From positions 1-49,637 of the forward strand of contig JAEUKJ010000512.1 of NCBI GenBank assembly GCA_016792665.1: DNA of 49,637 nucleotides, in the 5' to 3' direction. Source of the DNA: Deltaproteobacteria bacterium (GTDB taxonomy: Bacteria; Myxococcota_A; UBA9042; PHBI01). Position 1 is the first letter of the stretch; each line of letters begins with the position of its first letter. A model generated the notes under the pieces. The model worked only from the letters and a program-made list of their open reading frames with translations, was not told where the DNA came from and made no database searches. Below, in pieces: positions 1-6,406 of this stretch. The position numbers and the translations under genes are program-made.

Positions 1-134
1 TTGACGTTGAGCACGTAGAATGCGCTGGCGCTGACGAGCTGGCGTCGGGACGCGAGCGCATCTCCCGCGCACACTACGGCGAGAGCGACAATGGTGAGCG
101 CGAATAGGCGTGCCTGAGTTGTGCAAGTGCTCAT
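1..134 (-). CDS. Partial secreted protein (signal peptide only in window)
   Basis: This gene runs off the left edge. From an ATG read on the minus strand (132-134) the frame stays open to base 1, giving about 44 residues. They look like a Sec signal peptide: short polar start MSTCTTQARL, hydrophobic core FALTIVALAVVCAG, then a small-residue cleavage region ending near DALAS. A weak purine-rich ribosome site (GGAAAC) lies just upstream. The mature part is outside the window, so no function can be given. It is divergent from the TetR gene, and the unusually AT-rich stretch 135-265 would be the shared upstream region. A plus-strand frame opening at GTG 110 overlaps this signal peptide and is the weaker reading. 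Confidence 0.55.
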   Translation of the reverse strand, partial: MSTCTTQARLFALTIVALAVVCAGDALASRRQLVSASAFYVLNV

Positions 135-265
135 CTAAAGTTTCCGTCGCAATGGTCAATACGACCTTAGCCGCATATCAGCAGGTGGGCAACCTGGAGA
201 CAATCTATTTTTGCAGACAGTCACAAGGACGGGGCGTTAGCGAGGGCTTGCTAGCAGCGCTACTC

Positions 266-1015
266 GTGCGCGACTGTCTGGCCGTGGCGCGCAGCGAATC
301 CAACGATGACGAGGGCGACGCCCGTCAGCGCATCCTGACGGCGACGCGTGCGCTCATCGCCGAGGGGGGCGTGGACGCCGCGACGACGCGCGCCATCGCG
401 AGCGAGGCGGCGGTGCAGGCGCCGACGATCTACCGACTCTTCGGCGACAAGCAGGGGCTCCTCGACGCGGCGGCCCACGAGACGCTGGCGGCGTATGTTG
501 CCGAGAAGTCGCGGCGGGCGCGCCACCGCGATCCGTTGCAGGACTTTCGCGACGGCTGGGACCAGCACATCGCCTTCGGGCTTGCCCATCCCGAGGTCTT
601 CCGCCTGCTCGCGGACAGCCGCTCAGCAGCGACCGAGGCCGGGCACGAGGTGCTGCGCGAGCGCATCCGCAACATCGCGCGTGCCGGGCGCCTCGGGGTG
701 AGCGAGGAGCGCGCGCTCGGCCTTGTCATCGCGATGGGCACCGGCACCGTCCTCCGGCTGCTCGCGGCCGGGGACCCGCGCGATGAGGACCTCGCGACGG
801 CGGCGCGCGAGTCGGTGCTGGCGGCGATCACCACGGCCGAGGCCGTCGCACCCGCCGATTCGGCCGTGACCGCGGCGGCCATCACGCTGCGCGCGTCGCT
901 CGATCAGGTCGCGCTGAGCGAGGGGGAGCGTGCGCTGCTCGGCGAGTGGCTCGAGCGCATCGCGAGCGCCCCGCAGGAACGAACGAGCGAACGACGTCGC
1001 CGACGCCCAGCGTAG
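266..1015 (+). CDS. TetR/AcrR-family transcriptional regulator
   Basis: A one-component repressor-type regulator. The N-terminal TetR helix-turn-helix spans about residues 20-66 (DARQRILTATRALI, then TTRAIASEAAV, then TIYRLFGDKQGLLDAA, with the usual recognition helix and YRLF motif). The rest is an Ala-rich helical ligand-binding and dimerisation domain typical of a protein of about 190-250 aa. The start is uncertain. The frame is open back to GTG 110, but 110-265 is AT-rich and carries a signal-peptide start on the other strand, so I chose GTG 266; GTG 284 is equally possible and neither has a clear ribosome site. It is convergent with a fatty-acid desaturase 17 bases downstream. TetR regulators of unsaturated fatty-acid genes are known (DesT, FabR), but a regulatory link here is only a guess. 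Confidence 0.85.
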   Translation: MRDCLAVARSESNDDEGDARQRILTATRALIAEGGVDAATTRAIASEAAVQAPTIYRLFGDKQGLLDAAAHETLAAYVAEKSRRARHRDPLQDFRDGWDQHIAFGLAHPEVFRLLADSRSAATEAGHEVLRERIRNIARAGRLGVSEERALGLVIAMGTGTVLRLLAAGDPRDEDLATAARESVLAAITTAEAVAPADSAVTAAAITLRASLDQVALSEGERALLGEWLERIASAPQERTSERRRRRPA

Positions 1016-1032
1016 CCGCGCGTGCCCGGCAA

Positions 1033-2067
1033 TCAGGCGGCCATGGCGGTGCGCGTGGCAGGGCGATCGAGTTCCGAATAGGTGAGCATCCGGTCCTGCT
1101 CGGGGTCCCACACCGCGAGGCGCAGGTTGGCGGCGATGTCGGCCGGCTTCCAGGAGGTGCGCCCGGGGGACTGCAGCTCGGGAATGGCGGCCATCGCCTC
1201 GGGCAGGCGGTAGAACGGGATGCGGTGGTTCAGGTGGTGGATGTGGTGGTAGCCGATGTTGCCCGTGAACCAGTGCAGGACGGGCGACATCTCGAACATG
1301 CTCGAGCTCGAGAGCGCCGCGAAGGTGTAGTCCCACGAGCGGCGGTCCTTGAGCTTCATCGCCGGGAAGTTGTGCTGGGCGAAGAAGAGATAGGAGCCGA
1401 GGCCGAGCGCGACGAAGGACGGCAGGGCGACCATGCAGATGGCGTCCGTCCAGCCCAGCGTGAGGCCGAGCGTCACGAGCAGCGTCACGTGGATGACGAT
1501 GGCGAGAGGGCCGCCCCAGTGCTGCTTCGGGTCACGCTTGAAGGGCGAGACGGTCATGCCGACCAGGAACACCGTGAGGTAGCCCATGAAGATCGTGACC
1601 GGGTGGCGCAGGACCCGATAGAGGGTGCGCTGCTTCGGGGTCATCGAGTTCCACATGCCGACGGTCACGACCGGGAAGCTGCCGATGGCCGAGCCGATGA
1701 GCTTGGCGTTGTTCTTGTGATGGTAGTTGTGGGTCTCGCGCCAGACCGAGCGGACCGCGAGCATGTAGTAGCCCGTGACCGACATGATGACGCTGGCGGC
1801 CTTGCTCTCGTGGAAGATCGCGCCGTGCAAGTAGTCGTGATAGAAGATGAAAAGGCGAATCTGCATCAGCCCCACGAAGACGCCCAGGGCGATCTTGGCC
1901 GGCCACGCGGCGGCCGGGAGCAGGGCGATGCCTGCGAGACCCGCCATGAGGATGAGCAGCGTCGTGATGAGGAGGGACCAGCTCTTCTTGCGGTCTTCCT
2001 CCTGGAAAGGCTTCACGGCCTGGTTGAGCTCGGAGCCGGTGCGCGCGGTTCGTGTCGAGTTCGTCAT
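1033..2067 (-). CDS. Membrane fatty-acid desaturase (type 1)
   Basis: An integral membrane di-iron desaturase of 344 aa. It would introduce a double bond into acyl chains using O2 and an electron donor. Three histidine boxes are present: HDYLH (77-81), HNYHH (113-117) and HHIHH (274-278), with a further QHNFP at 231-235 before the last box, as in the DesA-like fatty acid desaturase family. Hydrophobic segments lie at about 31-52, 57-76, 91-105, 156-173 and 187-232. Length and box spacing are complete, so the enzyme should be active. The regiospecificity (delta-9, delta-12 or other) and the substrate cannot be read from the sequence. It is divergent from the glycosyltransferase gene across a 317-base gap and convergent with the TetR gene. 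Confidence 0.9.
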   Translation of the reverse strand: MTNSTRTARTGSELNQAVKPFQEEDRKKSWSLLITTLLILMAGLAGIALLPAAAWPAKIALGVFVGLMQIRLFIFYHDYLHGAIFHESKAASVIMSVTGYYMLAVRSVWRETHNYHHKNNAKLIGSAIGSFPVVTVGMWNSMTPKQRTLYRVLRHPVTIFMGYLTVFLVGMTVSPFKRDPKQHWGGPLAIVIHVTLLVTLGLTLGWTDAICMVALPSFVALGLGSYLFFAQHNFPAMKLKDRRSWDYTFAALSSSSMFEMSPVLHWFTGNIGYHHIHHLNHRIPFYRLPEAMAAIPELQSPGRTSWKPADIAANLRLAVWDPEQDRMLTYSELDRPATRTAMAA

Positions 2068-2384
2068 GCCCGCGCTGATAGACCCGCGAGGCCGCGTCCG
2101 GCAAGAATGAGGTGGAGGTTGACGCGAGTTTGACCCGCAAGCGAACGCTCGCTCATCGGCTCCGAGCGACGGCTCGGTGATCCACGGACGCGGAGTAGCC
2201 TTACTCCAAGCCGGGCACGAGGGCTCCGCGACGCGTTCCTTTACAAAGTCGCTGGGCGGCCTGGCACGCGGGGATCACCGGGGCGGGTACGATCGCACGC
2301 GAAAAGTTTGCCGACGGTTCGAGCCTTGCACTACGGAGCCGCTGTCGCGCGCGTGTCTCGTGATGGCGTGCGGCCGGAGTTACC
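2068..2384. promoter_or_regulatory. Divergent intergenic region with an inverted repeat
   Basis: This 317-base gap lies between the divergent desaturase and glycosyltransferase genes and should hold both promoters. I see one perfect inverted repeat, GGAGTA-GCCT-TACTCC at 2192-2207 (6-bp arms, 4-base centre), which could be an operator or a small hairpin. Open frames crossing the gap (for example from 2177) lack protein-like composition and overlap the start of the glycosyltransferase, so I do not call a gene. The glycosyltransferase ribosome site is probably GGAG at 2376-2379. Confidence 0.35.
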
Positions 2385-3845
2385 GTGAAGGTCGGCATCC
2401 TCTCGCAGTTCCCCTCGCAGGCGATCCAGTCCGGACCTGCCATCCACACCCGCTTCCTGCACGACGGCCTCGAGCGCCGCGGGCACGACGTGGTCATGAT
2501 GGGCCCCGACACCGGAGACCAGGCGCCCGTCGACGGCACCCACGACTTCCTGTTCCCGTCGGTCAGCTACGCGACCCACCCCGACGTGCGCGTGGCGCTG
2601 CCCGGCTCGCCGCTGACGCTGTTCGGCAAGCGCCCCGACGTGGACGTCATCCATGGCCAGGCCAACTGCCACATGATGCACTACGGCGTGTGGGCGCGTG
2701 AGATGTGGGGCATCCCCTACCTCAACACGCACATCATCCACCTGCCGACGCACAGCCACTTCATCCTGTCGGACAGCCTCTTCAAGAACGACCGCGTCCG
2801 CGATTGGACGCGCGAGCGCGCCTACGACATGGAGCGGAACTTCGCCGAGCACATCTACAACCGCGGCGACGGCTTCATCGTGCAGTCGCGGCACATGGTG
2901 AAGTACTGGCGCGAGCGCGGCGTGACGGTGCCCATCGAGGTCGTCGGGCGCCCCGTGAACCCCGGCGTGTTCTCGCGTCCGGCGAGCTGCGATCCCTTCC
3001 CCGCGGGCTTCGCGCCCGGCAAGCGCCTCCTGGTCGTGTGCAGGCATGACCGCGAGAAGTCGCTCGACCGACTCATCGACATCTTCGCCAAAGAGATCGC
3101 GCCGCGCGCGAAAGACGTGACGCTGACGCTGGTCGGCGACGGTCACGACCACACCAACCTCGTGCAGCGCGCGCTGGCGTCGGGCTTCGGCGACCGCATC
3201 CACTTCCCGGGCGAGGTCAGCCACAAGGCGCTGGTCGACTGGTACGCGCACGCCGATCTGTTCGTGTACACCTCGGTGTCGGAGACCTTCGGCAACGTCG
3301 TGAACGAGGCCCTCTGGTGCGGGGTGCCGGTCGTGGCCTTCGACGACAAGATGGGCGTCGCGGGGCAGGTCGTCGATCGCGTCAACGGCGCGCTCATCGA
3401 CCCGAACGTCGACGACGCGGACGCGCGCTTCGGCGCCACCACGCTGGCGCTGCTCAAGAACCAGGGCCTGCGCGCGCAGCTGGGTGGTGAGGCCGCGAAC
3501 CTCGCGCGGCGCACGGCGCACCCGGACGTGGTGCTCTCGCGCTTCGAGCAGATCTACAAAGACGCCATCCGCCACCGGAAGGACACCTTGCCCGTGCCGC
3601 TCGTGAAGCGGAATCGCCTCGTGCAGCTCGCGGCGTTCGCGCGCCAGTACTCGGCGTGGGCTTTCTGGAATGGCGCGGTGGTGGCGCTCGGGCACACGGC
3701 GGCGGGCCTCGGTCAGTCGCGCGGTGGGGCGACCCAGCACGCGGCCGGTCAGGTGCTGGTGCAGGCCGCGGCCACCGAGCAGGCGCGTGCAGACGCCGCT
3801 GGCGAGCGCGTCCTCGACGAGACGGCGAGCCGCCCCGCGGCGTGA
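2385..3845 (+). CDS. GT-B glycosyltransferase, family GT4-like
   Basis: A cytoplasmic or membrane-associated retaining glycosyltransferase of 486 aa that would transfer a sugar from a nucleotide donor. The N-terminal Rossmann half opens with GILSQFPSQAIQSGPAIHTR, with an early glycine-rich segment and LERRGHDVVMMGP. The C-terminal GT4 half has RLLVVCRHDREKSLDRLI (about 215-232), LTLVGDGHDHTNL and the EX7E motif ETFGNVVNE at about 305-313, followed by CGVPVVAFD. Residues after about 420 form an extra tail with no recognised domain. The GTG start at 2385 is supported by GGAG about 6 bases upstream. The neighbours are lipid-modifying enzymes, so a glycolipid or lipid-linked acceptor is a reasonable guess; GT4 acceptors cannot be predicted from sequence alone. 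Confidence 0.88.
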   Translation: MKVGILSQFPSQAIQSGPAIHTRFLHDGLERRGHDVVMMGPDTGDQAPVDGTHDFLFPSVSYATHPDVRVALPGSPLTLFGKRPDVDVIHGQANCHMMHYGVWAREMWGIPYLNTHIIHLPTHSHFILSDSLFKNDRVRDWTRERAYDMERNFAEHIYNRGDGFIVQSRHMVKYWRERGVTVPIEVVGRPVNPGVFSRPASCDPFPAGFAPGKRLLVVCRHDREKSLDRLIDIFAKEIAPRAKDVTLTLVGDGHDHTNLVQRALASGFGDRIHFPGEVSHKALVDWYAHADLFVYTSVSETFGNVVNEALWCGVPVVAFDDKMGVAGQVVDRVNGALIDPNVDDADARFGATTLALLKNQGLRAQLGGEAANLARRTAHPDVVLSRFEQIYKDAIRHRKDTLPVPLVKRNRLVQLAAFARQYSAWAFWNGAVVALGHTAAGLGQSRGGATQHAAGQVLVQAAATEQARADAAGERVLDETASRPAA

Positions 3846-3903
3846 TGCGCCAGGCCCGATAGAGCGACGGCCCGATCGAACGGCGGCCGAGGTGGACGAC
3901 GTT

Positions 3904-3930
3904 CCGAGCGTCCGCTCGGCTCGTAGAGCC
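3904..3930 (+). terminator. Possible terminator or hairpin pair
   Basis: Two adjacent short inverted repeats lie 58 bases after the glycosyltransferase stop: CCGAGCG-TC-CGCTCGG (3904-3919) and the overlapping GGCTC-GTA-GAGCC (3918-3930), followed by GGTTT. Only one can form at a time and the T-tract is poor, so this may be a weak terminator or a regulatory fold ahead of the hydroxylase gene. Confidence 0.25.
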
Positions 3931-4067
3931 GGTTTGCGGTCATAGAGATCGGCCCTGGCGACGACCCAGTCCTTGCCAAGGACCGGCCTCACCCGATATT
4001 GCGCCCACGTTGCGCGGTCGGCGCGCGGCCCGAACCATCGGCCGCACCGCACCGCCCGGAGGCGATG

Positions 4068-4730
4068 ATGACGCAAGCGACCGGCAATTTCACCAAGCGC
4101 GTCGGCGACTACGACATCGATGTGCGCGGCAAGGGGCGCCAGTTCAAGAGCGACTTCCTGGAGAAGTTCAGCCACTGCCACGGCCTCGTCCCGCTGTTTC
4201 TGTACTCGCCGATTGCCGTGCTGTGCTTCGTCCTCGCAGTGACGGCGCACGCGCTGCCGTTCGCGACCATCTTCGGCCTCTCGGCGGCGGGCCTCTTCTT
4301 CTGGACCTTCTTCGAGTACTGGATGCACCGCGAGGTGTTCCACTGGAAGGGGATCCCCAAGGTCCACTACTTCCTCCACGGCATCCATCACATGTACCCC
4401 AATGACAAGGGGCGCCAGGTGATGCCGCCCAGCGCGTCGCTGTTCGTGGCCGTGCCGATGTGGTTCCTGTTCCAGGGGCTCTTTGGTACGGCGACGGCGC
4501 TGCCGCTCTTCGCGGGCTTCGTCGGCGGCTACGTCTGGTACGACACGACCCACTTCTGGACGCACGTCGGCAAGGCGCGGAGCCGCTGGGGCAAGTACCT
4601 GAAGAAGCACCACATGCTGCACCACTTCAAGTCGCACCATCACGGCTTCGGCGTCTCGACGCCGCTCTGGGATTGGGTCTTCCGCACGATGCCTGAGCCC
4701 GATGGCGACGGGGCGACGCGGGGCGAGTGA
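4068..4730 (+). CDS. Fatty-acid 2-hydroxylase-like membrane di-iron enzyme
   Basis: A 220-aa member of the fatty acid hydroxylase (sterol desaturase) superfamily, closest by motif layout to the FA2H/Scs7 alpha-hydroxylases that make 2-hydroxy acyl chains of ceramides. The histidine clusters are in order: HREVFH (87-92), H100 with HGIHH (104-108), H162 and H166 in THFWTH, HHMLHH (181-186) and HHH (190-192). Hydrophobic segments lie at about 41-60, 64-84 and 122-157. The start is set by GGAGG at 4058-4062: ATG 4068 is 5 bases away, ATG 4065 only 2. The frame opens earlier at 3999, but that extension is unsupported. The substrate (free, ceramide or phospholipid acyl chain) is unknown. The gene shares a base with the next start (TGATG), so the two are translationally coupled. 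Confidence 0.85.
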   Translation: MTQATGNFTKRVGDYDIDVRGKGRQFKSDFLEKFSHCHGLVPLFLYSPIAVLCFVLAVTAHALPFATIFGLSAAGLFFWTFFEYWMHREVFHWKGIPKVHYFLHGIHHMYPNDKGRQVMPPSASLFVAVPMWFLFQGLFGTATALPLFAGFVGGYVWYDTTHFWTHVGKARSRWGKYLKKHHMLHHFKSHHHGFGVSTPLWDWVFRTMPEPDGDGATRGE

Positions 4731-6292
4731 TGCGGTTCGCGACGTGGGGTTGGGTCGGAGCGCTCGCGCTGTTCGCGTGTGACGAGGCCGTCAAAGACGG
4801 TGACGACACGCTGCGCGAGGACACGTTGGTGCTCCTCGACACCGCGCCGCTGGACGACACCGAGAGCCCGGACACGTTGACGCCCGACACGGCCGAGGCC
4901 GACACGTTGGTGCGCGACACGTGGGTCGACACGCACGACACGGCGATCGCCGACACCACTCCCGAGGTCGTCGACACCGCGCCGGATGCGACCGCGGACA
5001 CCGCGCAGGATACCGCGCCCGACACCATCGCGGACACGTCGCCGGCCGACACCAGCACGACCGACACCACCGTCGAGACCGACACCGGCCCGACCGCGCC
5101 GCCGGTCGACAACGGGCTCAACAAGACGTGGATCGGTGGGGCCTGCGCGAGCCCCGCGGACTGCTCGCACGCGGCCTTCAACGAGGCCAAGCTGTGCCAG
5201 ACCGACGGGTTCCCCAACGGCTTCTGCACGCAGGCCTGTCGTCAGAACGCCGGCTCGGGCGCGTGGGTCTGCCCCGACGCGGACACGGCGCAGGCGACGC
5301 CCTACACGACCACGCGCTGCATCAGCGCGAACGGGACGCCGCGCTGCGCGGCCGAGTGCGACTTCGGCAAGGACGTGACGGGCTGTAGGCCGGGCTACAC
5401 GTGTGTTCTGCGCTCGCGCCATGGGCAGCCCGACAAGGTCTTCCCGGTGTGCCTGCCGGAGCCGATCCAGCGCTGGCCCGGCGAGCCCGCGTTGGTCGAC
5501 GACATCGGCAAGGCGTGCAACGTGCCGTCGGACTGCGCGAGTCGGAGCTGCATGGGACTGCCCGGCGGGTACTGCACGAAGATGCACTGTGACCTCGCGG
5601 GGTGCCCGGACACGGCGACGTGCTTTGGGTTCTCGGGCGGCGAGTCGATGTGTCTCCGCGACTGCGGCGAGGACAGCGAGTGCCGCGAAGGCGAAGGCTA
5701 CGAGTGCGATGGGGACGGGTCGTGCTGGCCCAAGCAGCGACCTATCGGGTGGGACTCGACCGTCGGGCAGGCGGACTGCGCGAGCGCGTGGGGCAATGCG
5801 GGCAGCGGGCTCTCGACCTGTGACACGACCAAGGACAACTACGTGGTCCTGCGGAAGTCGGCGCGCAACGTGGCCCTGTGCAAGAACGGCACGCTGGTCG
5901 CGAACTACCGCATGGGGCTCGGCTTCGCGCCGCTCGGCGACAAGCAGGTGGAAGGCGACGGCAAGACGCCCGAGGGGGTCTTCTACGTCGCGTCTCTGCT
6001 GCCCGACTCCGACTACTACAAGGCGTTTTTGATCTCGTACCCCGACAAGGCCGACGCGCAGCGCGGGCTCACGGCGGGGATCATCACGCAGGCCCAGAAG
6101 AACGCCATCGACACGGCGCAGACGCAGTGCGCGACGCCGCCGCAGACGACGGCGCTGGGCGGCTATGTCGAGATCCATGGCATGGGCGGCGACAGCGACT
6201 GGACGCTCGGCTGCGCGGCGCTGGACAACATCGCGGTCGACGCGCTCTGGGCCAAGCTGAAGGTCCGCGACACGATCGTCATCCTGCCTTGA
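4730..6292 (+). CDS. Lipoprotein with Asp/Thr linker, Cys-rich region and L,D-transpeptidase domain
   Basis: A probable lipoprotein of 520 aa ending in a YkuD-type L,D-transpeptidase. Such enzymes form 3-3 peptidoglycan cross-links or attach proteins to peptidoglycan. The N-terminus has a signal sequence and a lipobox-like LALFAC. A linker of about 100 residues follows, built of DT repeats. Residues about 125-360 are rich in paired cysteines (CASPADC, CRPGYTC, CNVPSDC). The transpeptidase domain (about 370-520) carries GDGKTPEGVFYV, HGMGGDSDW and the catalytic cysteine in LGCAAL. The chosen ATG overlaps the previous stop (TGATG); a GTG one codon earlier is possible. The long linker could span from membrane to wall. 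The Cys-rich middle resembles the N-terminal part of the MopE-like proteins further along. The transpeptidase call is firm; the role of the middle is unknown. Confidence 0.85.
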   Translation: MRFATWGWVGALALFACDEAVKDGDDTLREDTLVLLDTAPLDDTESPDTLTPDTAEADTLVRDTWVDTHDTAIADTTPEVVDTAPDATADTAQDTAPDTIADTSPADTSTTDTTVETDTGPTAPPVDNGLNKTWIGGACASPADCSHAAFNEAKLCQTDGFPNGFCTQACRQNAGSGAWVCPDADTAQATPYTTTRCISANGTPRCAAECDFGKDVTGCRPGYTCVLRSRHGQPDKVFPVCLPEPIQRWPGEPALVDDIGKACNVPSDCASRSCMGLPGGYCTKMHCDLAGCPDTATCFGFSGGESMCLRDCGEDSECREGEGYECDGDGSCWPKQRPIGWDSTVGQADCASAWGNAGSGLSTCDTTKDNYVVLRKSARNVALCKNGTLVANYRMGLGFAPLGDKQVEGDGKTPEGVFYVASLLPDSDYYKAFLISYPDKADAQRGLTAGIITQAQKNAIDTAQTQCATPPQTTALGGYVEIHGMGGDSDWTLGCAALDNIAVDALWAKLKVRDTIVILP

Positions 6293-6362
6293 GCGACTTC
6301 TGCAGCCCGTTTGGAGCGGCTGCGGTCGCGCTGGTCCTCGGGACGGTGCGGATCGGGTGAGG

Positions 6363-6398
6363 GAGCGCCGGCCGTCTGAAGAGCGACGGCCGACGCTC
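6363..6398. terminator. Strong bidirectional hairpin between convergent genes
   Basis: The arms GAGCG (6363-6367) and CGGCCGTC (6369-6376) pair with GACGGCCG (6385-6392) and CGCTC (6394-6398), with one C/A mismatch and the 8-base loop TGAAGAGC. This is a 13-bp GC-rich stem placed exactly between the stop codons of two convergent genes (6292 and 6407). There is no T-tract, so it is terminator-like by position and stability only. Confidence 0.55.
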
Positions 6399-6406
6399 GC
6401 GAGAGA

